DNA of 64,000 nt from Bdellovibrionota bacterium (GTDB lineage: Bacteria; Bdellovibrionota; Bdellovibrionia; Bdellovibrionales; Bdellovibrionaceae). The stretch is from NCBI GenBank assembly GCA_963170155.1, contig CAUJGP010000033.1:1-64000 (forward strand). Direction: 5' to 3'. A model generated the notes under the pieces. The model worked only from the letters and a program-made list of their open reading frames with translations. It was not told the DNA's origin and did no database searches. Positions 15,129-24,748 of the stretch are shown in pieces (the first letter of the stretch is position 1; every line of letters begins with the position of its first letter). The position numbers were made by a program, and so were the translations under genes.

Positions 15129-16760
15129 ATGTTAGAAAATGAATTTAAACATCATCAACAAGTGATAGACCGCTTAAGTGTAATTTTACCCGTTGACAGG
15201 ATTATCTCAGAGGCTGGCAGAGTGTATGGTAGTTGTACCACTGGAACAGAAAGAAAAATTATAGCAGCAGTGAAGCCTCAATTTGAATCTGAAATACAAG
15301 CCATTCTAAGGATGGCTAATGAGTACAATTTCAAAATTTATCCTATCAGCACGGGTAAAAATTGGGGATACGGAACAGCACTTCCCGTAACTAATGATTG
15401 TTTACTGATGGATTTATCGTTAATGAATAAAATTCTTGATTGTGATCCTAAGATGGGATGGGTGAGAGTTGAACCAGGGGTGACACAGCAGGATTTAAGG
15501 GTGTATTTGGATCAGTTAGAAAAAGAAGGTCATGGAAAATTTTTGGTGCCAACGACTGGAGCAGGGCCTCATGCCAGTCTTTTGGGAAATATTATGGAGC
15601 GAGGGTATGGCATTACTCCTCATAAAGATCATTTTGAGGCGCTTCTTTCTTTGAGAGCAGTCTTACCAACGGGAGAAATTTATCAATCTATTTTGAAAGA
15701 CCTTGGCGGCGATGAGCTTCATCAAAACTTTAAATGGGGGCTGGGGCCCTATGTTGAGGGCCTTTTTGCTCAAAGTAATTATGCTGTTGTTACTGAGGTG
15801 ACAATAGCTTTAGCGCGAGCTCCAGAATGCATTTCGATCTTTTCATTTGATATAGGGGATGAGGCATCCTTTCGGTTAAGTGTGGAAGCCATTCGAGAAA
15901 TTACGCAGGAATTAGGATCTATTGTCAGTGGTATTAATTTAATGAATCAACGTCGTGTTCTTTCCATGAAGATGCCTTATCCTCAAGATGACGTGGATCC
16001 TGAGATGGGCATTATTTCGGATGAAAAAGTACGCGAGTATGGACGACAATATGGATTCTCAGCTTGGACTGGTGTTGGAGCCTTATATGGATCTAAGGAT
16101 ATTGTCGCGGCTGCAGAAAAAATGGTGAAAAAGAAATTTCATTTTGCAAAAAGAATTCGCTTTATCAAGAATAAGACGGTTTCTCAAATTAAGAAAATGA
16201 TTGATATCTTACCTCAATTTTTAGTGTCTCATCAGACTCGGGCGCTCTTTGAAATGCTCAGTAAGCTAAAGGATATTCTTGAAGGACGCCCTAATGAAGT
16301 TGCTATTCCTCTCGTTTATTGGAAGTCTTCGCAGAAATACTCCTCTCAGTCTTCTCAATTTTTGCATAAAGATTCTTGCGGGCTATTGTGGTATGCCCCT
16401 TTAGTTGTGATCAAAAAAGAAAGAGTTCTGGAGTATACACAAATGGTGGAGAAAATTTGTCGAGAACATAAAGTGGAGCCCCTAATAACGCTGACTTCTA
16501 TCTCCGAGCGTTGTTTTGATAGCACCGTACCTATTTTATTTGATAAAAATAATTTAGAAGAGGTTGTGAAGGCTAAAAGATGTTATGAGGCCTTGCTTAA
16601 GGAAGGGCAGATGAGGGGATTTTATCCATATCGTTTGAATATTGATACAATGAGATCTGTTTTTCAAAACAAGGAAATGAATATGAAGGTACTGAGTCAA
16701 TTGAAAGCTTGTTTTGATCCCAAGCAGGTCTTGGCTCCAGGACGTTACTGCCCTCAGTGA
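15129..16760 (+). CDS. FAD-linked oxidase of the vanillyl-alcohol oxidase / p-cresol methylhydroxylase family
   Basis: The protein of about 543 aa has the FAD_binding_4 (PCMH) domain. Its FAD-pyrophosphate region reads YPISTGKNWGYG, followed by GWVRVEPGVTQQDLR and a TTGAGPHASLLGN segment. The C-terminal cap and the ending CFDPKQVLAPGRY are typical of VAO-family flavoenzymes acting on 4-alkylphenols or similar alcohols. A GGAGG 5 nt before the ATG at 15129 decides this start over ATGs at 15063 and 15114. The substrate cannot be told from the sequence. A TPR/HTH gene is divergent upstream and a LysR gene is convergent downstream. No cytochrome partner gene is adjacent. Confidence 0.85.
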   Translation: MLENEFKHHQQVIDRLSVILPVDRIISEAGRVYGSCTTGTERKIIAAVKPQFESEIQAILRMANEYNFKIYPISTGKNWGYGTALPVTNDCLLMDLSLMNKILDCDPKMGWVRVEPGVTQQDLRVYLDQLEKEGHGKFLVPTTGAGPHASLLGNIMERGYGITPHKDHFEALLSLRAVLPTGEIYQSILKDLGGDELHQNFKWGLGPYVEGLFAQSNYAVVTEVTIALARAPECISIFSFDIGDEASFRLSVEAIREITQELGSIVSGINLMNQRRVLSMKMPYPQDDVDPEMGIISDEKVREYGRQYGFSAWTGVGALYGSKDIVAAAEKMVKKKFHFAKRIRFIKNKTVSQIKKMIDILPQFLVSHQTRALFEMLSKLKDILEGRPNEVAIPLVYWKSSQKYSSQSSQFLHKDSCGLLWYAPLVVIKKERVLEYTQMVEKICREHKVEPLITLTSISERCFDSTVPILFDKNNLEEVVKAKRCYEALLKEGQMRGFYPYRLNIDTMRSVFQNKEMNMKVLSQLKACFDPKQVLAPGRYCPQ

Positions 16761-16811
16761 GGGAGATGAATTGGATCGAGTTGATATCGCAAAATAGAAT
16801 GGTGTCGGTAG

Positions 16812-17690
16812 TTATACATCAATGGAAAAGTTTGCCATCAAGTTAGAAGCAATAGGATTGGCTAATTTTCTTTGTGTGGATATCAACCAGATTTCCTCAA
16901 AAACATTTTTAAGCCTTCCAATTCGATGTAAATTTTGTTCTTTGGAGCCAATCATATCTGAAAAAGGGGCCAATCCAACGCCATGTTCGGCTAAGAGTTT
17001 TTGAAGGCTGGTATCTTGAGTTTCTGCTACGGAATGTGTGAGAATATCATGAGTTTTGAAATAGTGATTGAGGTCATGTCGTAGTTTGCTGTGAACTGTT
17101 GGAAATACAAAGGGGCTTCCATGAAGAGATTGCGGGAAGCCCTTCTTAAGAGGCTTATATTTTTCAGAGCCGTAAACTGAAACGGTAAGTTTGGCGACGG
17201 ACCTTGAAAATACCTGAGTTTTTTCCATCACTTGGGGTGGGTAATTAGATACAATCAAATCTATACGGTGCGCCCATAGTTCTCTTAAAAGCTCATCACC
17301 CTTTCCTTCTAAAATAGAAACAACACAGGGAGCAATCTTGTAGGCAGCCATGACGACAGCGAGAAGAACTGTTTTGGGCACACTATCAAGAGCTCCGATT
17401 TGCAGATGCACCTGATTTCCAATGGTTCTATCTTTCAGCACTTCAAGCATTTCATCGCCGAGACGGAATATTTCATTAGAGTAGTCGAGGGCTGCTTTTC
17501 CGGCCTCTGTAAGGATCAATTTACGATGACGGCGCTCAAAAAGAGGAGTACCAATCATATCTTCTAACTGTCTGAGTTGAGCGCTTAGCGTTGGTTGTCC
17601 TATATGAAGTTTTTCGGCCGCTCTAGCAATGCCGCCTTCAATAGCAATCATTCGGAAGTAAAAGAGATGATGATAGTTTAACCATTGCAT
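16812..17690 (-). CDS. LysR-family transcriptional regulator, NhaR-like
   Basis: The 292-aa protein opens with NYHHLFYFRMIAIEGGIARA, the start of a LysR helix-turn-helix of the NhaR subgroup (E. coli NhaR begins INYNHLYYFW). The HTH continues as KLHIGQPTLSAQLRQLE. A periplasmic-binding-protein-like effector domain fills the rest. NhaR responds to sodium and controls Na/H antiporter and stress genes, but no antiporter lies nearby. The target here is not known; the next divergent gene is htpX, 188 bp away. Confidence 0.85.
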   Translation of the reverse strand: MQWLNYHHLFYFRMIAIEGGIARAAEKLHIGQPTLSAQLRQLEDMIGTPLFERRHRKLILTEAGKAALDYSNEIFRLGDEMLEVLKDRTIGNQVHLQIGALDSVPKTVLLAVVMAAYKIAPCVVSILEGKGDELLRELWAHRIDLIVSNYPPQVMEKTQVFSRSVAKLTVSVYGSEKYKPLKKGFPQSLHGSPFVFPTVHSKLRHDLNHYFKTHDILTHSVAETQDTSLQKLLAEHGVGLAPFSDMIGSKEQNLHRIGRLKNVFEEIWLISTQRKLANPIASNLMANFSIDV

Positions 17691-17792
17691 TCTGTCTTCC
17701 CTTTGTTAACCTTTGTTTAAAACGAAGTATTTTATATTATTTATCGTGTTTAAAAAAGTTTCTGTCAAAGTTATAATGATGTTGGTCGTAGC

Positions 17793-17811
17793 ATGAAAGA
17801 TAATCTTTCAT
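17793..17811. promoter_or_regulatory. Inverted repeat upstream of htpX
   Basis: ATGAAAGAT (17793-17801), A, ATCTTTCAT (17803-17811) is a perfect 9-bp inverted repeat in the region between the LysR gene and htpX. No T-run follows, so it could be an operator. Binding by the LysR protein would be a guess. Confidence 0.4.
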
Positions 17812-17878
17812 TGGCATAGATTTGACGATATGACACTACAAAGTCATGATGATATAAAAGGTACTATAGGAGGTTTTT

Positions 17879-18790
17879 ATGAAATGGTTTAAACGAATTG
17901 GTCTTTTTCTGGCCGTAAATATTTTGGTGATTATCACCATTTCAACCATACTCAATGTTTTGGGCGTTAAGCCTTATATAACGGCTCAGGGGATTGATTA
18001 TCAATCTTTAATGATTTTTTGTTTAATCTGGGGTATGGGAGGAGCTTTCATCTCATTGGCACTTTCTCGCGTGATGGCGAAATGGATGATGGGTGTACAG
18101 GTGATTTCTCCAGAGACGAGAAGTGTGGAGCAGCGAGATTTACTCCAGATGGTCCATGAGCTTGCCAGAGCGGCGCATCTTCCTGTGATGCCGGAAGTAG
18201 GGATTTACGATTCACCAGAAATCAATGCTTTTGCCACAGGCCCGACAAAATCTCGTTCTTTGGTTGCTGTATCCACAGGTCTTTTGCGTCGGATGAGCCG
18301 AGATGAAATCAAAGGGGTTCTAGGACACGAAGTTGCTCATATTGCCAATGGAGACATGGTAACGATGACCCTGATCCAAGGGGTTATTAATGCTTTCGTG
18401 ATGTTTTTGGCTCGAGCAATTGCATTCGCTTTAACCATGACAAAAGGTCAAGACAGTGAAGAAAGACAAGGGACTCCCATGTCTTATTATCTTGTTCAGT
18501 TTGCCCTTGAAATGGTGTTTATGATTCTTGGTTCTATGGTCGTAGCGTGGTTTTCTCGGTATAGAGAGTATCGAGCGGATTCGGGAGGCGCTCAGCTTGC
18601 TGGACGTGGGAACATGATACAAGCTTTAGAAGGATTAAGGCGTTCAATAGCAGATGTAGACCCATCAGCTCAGCCTGCAATGCAGGCATTAAAAATTTCA
18701 AGTCGTCCCAGTGGATGGGCCAAATTATTTTCCACCCATCCTCCACTTGAAGAAAGAATTGAAAGATTAAAGAAAATGCAGTCATTATAG
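17879..18790 (+). CDS. htpX: Membrane zinc metalloprotease HtpX
   Basis: The 303-aa inner-membrane protease has the M48 zinc motif HEVAH (H150, E151, H154) in GVLGHEVAHIANGD, with the third ligand in the later SRYREYRADSGGA segment. Two N-terminal helices and a further hydrophobic pair around residues 165-215 give the typical HtpX topology. It degrades damaged or misfolded membrane proteins along with FtsH. An excellent AGGAGG site lies before the ATG. A terminator follows at 18827. Confidence 0.95.
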   Translation: MKWFKRIGLFLAVNILVIITISTILNVLGVKPYITAQGIDYQSLMIFCLIWGMGGAFISLALSRVMAKWMMGVQVISPETRSVEQRDLLQMVHELARAAHLPVMPEVGIYDSPEINAFATGPTKSRSLVAVSTGLLRRMSRDEIKGVLGHEVAHIANGDMVTMTLIQGVINAFVMFLARAIAFALTMTKGQDSEERQGTPMSYYLVQFALEMVFMILGSMVVAWFSRYREYRADSGGAQLAGRGNMIQALEGLRRSIADVDPSAQPAMQALKISSRPSGWAKLFSTHPPLEERIERLKKMQSL

Positions 18791-18826
18791 TTGGTTTAAC
18801 TGAGAATTATTTTATTATGATGTTCT

Positions 18827-18856
18827 AAGGGGCTACACTTACTCTGGCCCCTTTTT
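18827..18856 (+). terminator. Rho-independent terminator of htpX
   Basis: AAGGGGC (18827-18833) pairs with GCCCCTT (18847-18853), and TTTTT follows. It separates htpX from the TerC gene, whose ATG is 15 bp further on. Confidence 0.85.
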
Positions 18857-18870
18857 AGGATGGTGTTGTT

Positions 18871-19824
18871 ATGAGTGGTTTTATTTCCGAAGTGTCTGTT
18901 GCTCCCTCTTGGCTTTGGGTTTCATTTTGTATTGGAATTTTAATTTTATTAATTATCGATTTAAGTCTCTTTGGAAAGGGAACTGATAAAATCAGCCGTC
19001 GAGCTGCTTTGATCGAGAGCGGTGCGTGGGTGGCGATTTCTTTAGCTTTTAACCTATGGTTTGGTTATGCCTTTGGTAAAGAGCTTGGAGTGGAGTTCTT
19101 GACGGGTTATTTAGTTGAAAAAAGTTTGAGTGTTGATAACTTATTCGTTATTTTGCTTATTTTTAGTTCTTTCAAAATTCCTGCAAATTACCAACACCGA
19201 GTCTTATTCTATGGCGTTTTAGGAGCTGTGGTTTTAAGAGCCTTTTTTATTATTGTTGGCGCTAAATTACTTTATTTATTTCATTGGATTTTATACGTCT
19301 TTGGTGGAGTTTTACTCTTTACAGCGATTAAGCTTCTTCGAGATTCCGATGAGAAAATGGATGTCAAAGAAAACTGGTCTATTCGAATCTTAAAAGCTTT
19401 AATGCCTACAGCGAATAAATTTAATGGTAATCACTTTTTTTTGGTTGAAAATGGAGTGAAGAAAGCAACCCCATTATTTTTAGCTTTGATTGTCATTGAA
19501 GTGACGGATCTTGTTTTTGCTGTTGATTCTATTCCAGCGGTTTTTGCTGTCACTCAAGATGCCTTTGTTGCTTTTGCATCCAATATTTTAGCTATTCTAG
19601 GTTTGCGAGCGTTATACTTTGTATTGGCTGATTGGGTAGTTAAATTACGATACCTTAAGCCTGGTTTAGCTGCTGTTTTAGGATTCGTCGGTGTTAAAAT
19701 GATATTGATGGATATTTATAAAATTCCAAGTTGGGTTTCTTTATTGGTGATTTTCTCTATTCTTTTAACTGTAACATTGGGATCGTGGTACGTTGCTAGG
19801 ATGGAAGAGAAGAAGTTAAAATAA
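18871..19824 (+). CDS. TerC/Alx-family membrane protein
   Basis: The 317-aa integral membrane protein has about nine helices and the family acidic motifs: LLIIDLSLF near the start, LSVDNLFVILLIF in the third helix, and DLVFAVDSIPAVFAVT in the sixth. TerC/Alx proteins are linked to manganese export, metallation of exported enzymes and tellurite resistance. The intramembrane aspartates are thought to bind the metal. The 80-bp leader holds only the htpX terminator, so no manganese riboswitch is present. It seems to be a single gene. Confidence 0.92.
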   Translation: MSGFISEVSVAPSWLWVSFCIGILILLIIDLSLFGKGTDKISRRAALIESGAWVAISLAFNLWFGYAFGKELGVEFLTGYLVEKSLSVDNLFVILLIFSSFKIPANYQHRVLFYGVLGAVVLRAFFIIVGAKLLYLFHWILYVFGGVLLFTAIKLLRDSDEKMDVKENWSIRILKALMPTANKFNGNHFFLVENGVKKATPLFLALIVIEVTDLVFAVDSIPAVFAVTQDAFVAFASNILAILGLRALYFVLADWVVKLRYLKPGLAAVLGFVGVKMILMDIYKIPSWVSLLVIFSILLTVTLGSWYVARMEEKKLK

Positions 19825-20304
19825 TGTCGTTTTTTATTTGAAGAACTCACGGCTTTTAATCATTTAGTATCTTTGTCTTGAAAAGATGACGTTATTGTCT
19901 TGCGCATAGCTCTTTCCAATGGAAATTGAGCTATGTGTTGAGTAAATTTAGAATATGGAAGTCTTATTTTTTTCATTTAGGTAGTGCCAAAAATCTTAAT
20001 GTAGTAATCTATAACACCACTTTATGAGTGTCTCTGAAGTCTGATCATCTTTTATTTTGCCAAAAGTTCTTCATTTTTAGGAGGCCTTTGTCAAAGAGTT
20101 TAACACGTCCTTTCCGCTTTAAATTAACTATAGAGCATTAGAATCTGGCATAAAAATAGCAATGACGAATGGTTGATGGATTCTAATGTATAAGGTGATG
20201 TCAGAAGCTTGAAGCTTTATTGGCATCATTGATCTATTTTTCATGGGTCAATGTTGCTATTAATGGATTCAAGTCTTTTATTTAGAAAAGATGAGAGGTT
20301 TTTC
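19825..20304. other. 480-bp gene-free stretch with one hairpin
   Basis: I see no coding frame here. CATAGCTCTTTCC (19905-19917) and GGAAA plus GAGCTATG (19921-19935) form a stable hairpin of 13 bp broken by a 2-nt bulge, without a T-run. It may terminate or stabilise the terC mRNA. The rest is AT-rich and must hold the promoter for the large exported hydrolase gene at 20305. No clear -35/-10 pair was found. Confidence 0.5.
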
Positions 20305-22920
20305 ATGAAACTGAAATCAACTATTCAATTTGAGGCGAAAGCTAAAGTAATAGGAAAGGGCTTCTTGGCTTTTGCTGTATTGACCACCGGGATCAATTTA
20401 AAAATGTATGGGGAAGAGAGCAAGAATCCATACCTTCAAACATTAGAAGAATCTCGGGGCGTTTCTGAAAATCTCAATTATTTTTTTAATCAAGCCCTTC
20501 AAGAGAAAAAACAAGAACTGAATCGCTATGGCTTGCAATATAATGAAGCACGATTTCAATCGAGTCATTATCTTTTACAGTTTCCTAAAGCTGCCAGTTC
20601 AAGTGATGAATCTAGTATCAACAACAATTGTAATTTAAATGCATATGTATCGTTTAAAAAAGGTAAGGATTTCAATCCATATCCTTTTTTGAATTCAAAC
20701 TCATTCGGTTTTAGCGAAAAAGTAAATAAAAATTATTGTTTATTGCAGAAAACATTTTCCGACTTAAATTTTAGCAACGCTGAAATGACCTCAGTTCCAT
20801 CTCTTGAGGATCATGGACAGTTTTTTACAGAAATGAAAGAAAATTTGAAAGGTAAAGATACTTTAGTGGTAGTCATACCGGGTATTTTTGGTGAGTTTAT
20901 TAATCAAGTTGCTTTTGGTGAAGTTTTTGGGCAAGGCCTTACGAAGGTAGAGAAAACACTTTTAAATCAACAATTGGAGCAATCTCAATTTCAGAAGAAA
21001 TTCGAAAATTTTTTAAAAGCACAAAAAAATCAAGCAAGTAATGAAATTAAAAAAAATCTTTATGATGAACGGCTTTTGATTCGTAATCTTAAAGCTTCTC
21101 AGATTTCTGATATGAAAAATGGAAAAAATACAGAGGAGCTTCGAAAAGAGCAATATGGAAGTGTGTCCATTGATCAGTGGATTAAAGTTTCAAGTTATGA
21201 TGATAAAGATGGAAACCCTTTATTTAAAATGGCTATCCTTGGATTAGAGCCGATGTCTCTCGAATCTATTGGTTCTCAAGAGAGGCTAGCTATGATTTAT
21301 TTGCGACGTTTGAACAAGTTCATGAATGTATATAAAGCGATCAATAATGGTCAGTATCCCGAACAGATTGTCTTTCTTGGATACTCCCGAGGAACTCCTG
21401 TTGCCTATGAAATGCTGACTATTTTGAATAGTGGTGGTGATGCGGGATCAAATAATTTTATCAAAGATAGAGAACGAATCAAACAAGATAAAAATCGAAT
21501 TCAAAAAGAGAGTCAAGGATGGTCGCCTCAAGTTGTCGCGACACTTTCATTAGGAGGTGTAAGTCTTGGGTCATCTCTTGCGGATAAAAGTGTTGTATTT
21601 CGTGAGGATGTACCTAAGGACGTAAAAGTATTGCATGCAGTTAAGGATCTTATCCTTAATTTAGAAATTATCACACCAAATGATGTCAATTTTTTAAAAG
21701 AAGTTCACCGTCGGGTTGTGGCCAAAGGAAATAGTTATATTGGACGCTCCTCAATCCAAGATTCGAAGGGTCATTCTGAGACTGTACCTGTTATTACTCC
21801 AAATTTAGACCCAAAAGATAAGGCACTATTGGCTCTTGTAACTGTTAAACTACAGAAAAACTATCAATTATACGCTGAGTTTACTAAGGTCATGAATGAA
21901 GTAGGCCATGAAGTATTACCACCAGAGCAAAGGGAGGCACTTCAATCGCTACAAAGGCTTTTTAGTATTTATCAGGATATTTCCATTTCATCTGTAGCGC
22001 AGATGAATGAAACTCAAAAATTAAAAACCTTAGATAAGGTCGTAACTGCTTTTAATGATATAGGCAACCTAAGACCTCTTTTGGAAAAAATTGTAGTAGG
22101 CCTTCCATCTTTAATTCCTGGGTTTATCAATGCAGCTCAGGTGGCTAGAGATGATAAGTATCAAGTCAATACAGAGGGAATGAAGTCTTTTAATGATAGG
22201 ATTTTAAAAAACTTTGGTGCTACAGATTTCTATGAAAAAATTCAAAAAATTATGAATGAAAAATCAGTGGACATGGATACAGTTGTAAAGCTCAATGATT
22301 TTTTTGTCGGTGTTCAATATTTCTTTCGCTATGCATGGGTAGGCGGTTTTGAATTAGGAACATTGTCTCGAATGACTTGGTTGGCTCAACATGGTCAACA
22401 TTTGCGTAAGGATGTCTCATATTATTCTATTAGTGGCATACTTCAAGAGCCAGGAACCAATTACTACAAAAATGGATTGGGTTTGAGTTTTAACCAGTCC
22501 ACAGATCAAAATTTTTTGAATCAAAGTTGGAGAGACATCACCAAAGTAGGTCGTACAGAGGATGGGCTTAATGGTGCTTTTGCTGGTTCATCAGGAAACG
22601 ATAGCCAGGTTGATTGGTATAAGACAATCTTGTGGCCAAGTTTGTATAAGGATTTAACAAATACTAATCAGACATTGAAATCTAAAGTTCTGGGAATTGT
22701 CAGAACTCATCATTGGGGACTTGCCTTACCCTTCGCAGCTTTAAATAATACTGATATCAATCCAAATACTGGATATGCTTTGGGTGGCGGTAATAAGGTT
22801 GAGAATGTAAATCCTTTTCCACGCAAAGAATTTTTACTATCGATGGTATTGGCAATTCATGCTGATGTTAACAACCTCCTCTCTCCATCAGAGATGACGG
22901 TCGTGAGAGAATCCAAATAG
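20305..22920 (+). CDS. Large exported protein with an alpha/beta-hydrolase (lipase-type) core
   Basis: The 871-aa protein begins at an ATG preceded by GAGAGG; an earlier in-frame start at 20251 lacks a site. An N-terminal hydrophobic segment (GFLAFAVLTTGINL) looks like a signal peptide. Strand LVVVIPGIFGEF (187-198) fits an oxyanion-hole loop. IVFLGYSRGTPVAYE holds a GYSRG nucleophile elbow (S361). A His pair (H802/H803 in RTHHWGLALP) near the end could give the catalytic histidine. Long helical inserts separate these elements. It may be an exported esterase or lipase, but no named family is recognised. It forms an operon with the next gene, 14 bp away. Confidence 0.7.
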   Translation: MKLKSTIQFEAKAKVIGKGFLAFAVLTTGINLKMYGEESKNPYLQTLEESRGVSENLNYFFNQALQEKKQELNRYGLQYNEARFQSSHYLLQFPKAASSSDESSINNNCNLNAYVSFKKGKDFNPYPFLNSNSFGFSEKVNKNYCLLQKTFSDLNFSNAEMTSVPSLEDHGQFFTEMKENLKGKDTLVVVIPGIFGEFINQVAFGEVFGQGLTKVEKTLLNQQLEQSQFQKKFENFLKAQKNQASNEIKKNLYDERLLIRNLKASQISDMKNGKNTEELRKEQYGSVSIDQWIKVSSYDDKDGNPLFKMAILGLEPMSLESIGSQERLAMIYLRRLNKFMNVYKAINNGQYPEQIVFLGYSRGTPVAYEMLTILNSGGDAGSNNFIKDRERIKQDKNRIQKESQGWSPQVVATLSLGGVSLGSSLADKSVVFREDVPKDVKVLHAVKDLILNLEIITPNDVNFLKEVHRRVVAKGNSYIGRSSIQDSKGHSETVPVITPNLDPKDKALLALVTVKLQKNYQLYAEFTKVMNEVGHEVLPPEQREALQSLQRLFSIYQDISISSVAQMNETQKLKTLDKVVTAFNDIGNLRPLLEKIVVGLPSLIPGFINAAQVARDDKYQVNTEGMKSFNDRILKNFGATDFYEKIQKIMNEKSVDMDTVVKLNDFFVGVQYFFRYAWVGGFELGTLSRMTWLAQHGQHLRKDVSYYSISGILQEPGTNYYKNGLGLSFNQSTDQNFLNQSWRDITKVGRTEDGLNGAFAGSSGNDSQVDWYKTILWPSLYKDLTNTNQTLKSKVLGIVRTHHWGLALPFAALNNTDINPNTGYALGGGNKVENVNPFPRKEFLLSMVLAIHADVNNLLSPSEMTVVRESK

Positions 22921-22934
22921 GAGATTATTAATTT

Positions 22935-24623
22935 ATGGGCAAGCAACAGTTGCAATTTAAAAAATCAAAGCTATTTTTTCTCAGTCTCTTCTCTTTATCC
23001 ATGGTTTTAGTTGGATGGACTTCACCATCGTATGCTGAATATAATCTGGGAGCATGTGTGTGGGTTGAAGCTAATGCTAACATTCAAAGAGGAAATAGTA
23101 ATGATGATACTATTCACCAGAACGGCGGCGTAGAAGAATCTCATTTGAAAAAATTAGGATCTACCATACGATCTTTTGTAGAAGAAAATATGGTTGCATC
23201 AATAGGGAATAATTTGGATTTGATTCAATCACCTCTGTTAAATGATACTTTAGGATTATTTTTACCAATGAAAGGCACTCAGAATCCAAGTAACCCGATG
23301 GCTCACTTTTCAGTGAAGTTGCTAGAATTGATTAGAAAAGAAATTGTAAAGTTAAATATCAAAACAAATTTTAATGCGCGTGTGTCGGTTATTCCTGTGG
23401 AAATGTGTAACTATTTAGATAAATTAGTAGAGAGCCGTCCATTGACTAAGCAGGCTAAATCTGAAGAAACTCTATTAAAGAAATTGAAGAATGGTCCTCT
23501 TAGTCTTCCTAAATCCCAGTCTCTTCGGTTTCCAGTTTATGCAAAATGGCTTCAGGATAAAGAGCGCTTTAATTTTGCAGGTTTAACTTTGGATATTGGT
23601 TATACGGCAATTAAAGCAAAAAATAAAAGACAGCCTCTAAAAGTTGGAGAATTAAATGTACCACCATTTGATTTACGATTATCGGGAGGCATTGTAATTA
23701 CTCTTCCAGAGAACTTTGCTTATAGGCTTGAAACACCGCTTTATATGTCTAAGCCTTTGCCAAATATTATTATTAAAGATGTGTTTTTCGAGAAAAAAAC
23801 GGGTGATCAAAATCAAAAACATTTTGTTTTGTTAAATTTCAATAACCTTTTAGTTACGGAAAAAGGTATTAAAGTGAGGCATGATAAAAAATATGGTTCT
23901 GTTGGTTCTTTGGCCTATGATGATTTGAAATTGGACCTCTATTTTTCTGATAAGGTAGATGCTATTTATTCTTATGAGGATCGAAAGATTATTTTTTCCC
24001 CTAATTTAGATAATCCTATTCGCTCTCTTATCACCCAAGTCCTCACTGATGACTGTGATAATAAAATGAAGAACGGCGAATATAAACAACACTCTTTTTT
24101 TGATCTTCTTATAAAAGGTGATTTTCAAAATCTGTACGGACTTTCTTGTGATCAATTTTTTAGAATTAATCTTGGAGTGAACCATTTAATCCTAGAGATG
24201 TCGCCTGTTTTAATTAAAAGACATGCGGAGGATAAAAATCCCATTCAAACATTTGTTCCAAAAATTCGTGCCCCTAAAAGCGAGTTGAATGAAAAGGGTG
24301 GCATCAATTTCATAGCCCGAAGGTTTGCTCCTCTTGCTGTCGATACAACTCATCGAGAGGGAATTTTTTCTGTTTCTTTAAATAATCTTTCTATTGTTGA
24401 TGATGGAATTGATGCTGTTTATTCTCAAATATTCGGATTGGCGGCATCCAATGCCGCATTTGTTAGAGGAATTATGGAAAGCTTGGACGAGAACTATTGC
24501 AAAAACAATAACCCCCAAAGTCATCTTATTGATATTGACAAGGACAGTGCTCAAGAGATCCCACAATTGGATTGTGATCGTCTCTTAGGAAATAATGCAT
24601 CAATGATAGATACTTCTTATTGA
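22935..24623 (+). CDS. Large exported protein of unknown function, partner of the hydrolase
   Basis: The 562-aa product has a signal peptide (LFFLSLFSLSMVLVGW, cleavage after SPSYA). The mature part is rich in beta strand and contains five or more cysteines in pairs (for example GACVWVEA, EMCNYL, DDCDNK, LSCDQF, LDCDRL), which suggests disulphides outside the cytoplasm. No catalytic motif or known domain is seen. It lies 14 bp after the lipase-like gene, behind a GGAG site, so the two proteins are probably made and exported together. It could be a chaperone, inhibitor or structural partner. Confidence 0.65.
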   Translation: MGKQQLQFKKSKLFFLSLFSLSMVLVGWTSPSYAEYNLGACVWVEANANIQRGNSNDDTIHQNGGVEESHLKKLGSTIRSFVEENMVASIGNNLDLIQSPLLNDTLGLFLPMKGTQNPSNPMAHFSVKLLELIRKEIVKLNIKTNFNARVSVIPVEMCNYLDKLVESRPLTKQAKSEETLLKKLKNGPLSLPKSQSLRFPVYAKWLQDKERFNFAGLTLDIGYTAIKAKNKRQPLKVGELNVPPFDLRLSGGIVITLPENFAYRLETPLYMSKPLPNIIIKDVFFEKKTGDQNQKHFVLLNFNNLLVTEKGIKVRHDKKYGSVGSLAYDDLKLDLYFSDKVDAIYSYEDRKIIFSPNLDNPIRSLITQVLTDDCDNKMKNGEYKQHSFFDLLIKGDFQNLYGLSCDQFFRINLGVNHLILEMSPVLIKRHAEDKNPIQTFVPKIRAPKSELNEKGGINFIARRFAPLAVDTTHREGIFSVSLNNLSIVDDGIDAVYSQIFGLAASNAAFVRGIMESLDENYCKNNNPQSHLIDIDKDSAQEIPQLDCDRLLGNNASMIDTSY

Positions 24624-24720
24624 GATTTTAATAGCAATGTCACCCCCTTCAATAGGGTTCACCTCGAAGTGGGTGGTTCATTTATTCTAATGACATGACT
24701 TTATTTTAATGTAAAAATAA

Positions 24721-24746
24721 CGCTAGACCTTTACAAAGGCTTAGCG
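24721..24746 (+). promoter_or_regulatory. Hairpin covering the likely ribosome-binding site of the M14 gene
   Basis: CGCTAGACCTT (24721-24731) folds on AAGGCTTAGCG (24736-24746) around TACA, with a single A-C mismatch and one G-U pair. The AAGG is the only Shine-Dalgarno-like sequence before the TTG at 24749, so the hairpin would hide it. Confidence 0.4.
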
Positions 24747-24748
24747 AT

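Noticed and set aside
17802-17817. 16-nt repeat AATCTTTCATTGGCAT also present at 62895-62910
   Set aside because: One exact 16-mer pair in 64 kb of AT-rich DNA is near what chance allows; each copy is better explained by its own local inverted repeat.
18791-18870. Manganese (yybP-ykoY) riboswitch before the TerC gene
   Set aside because: The leader is too short and holds only the htpX terminator.
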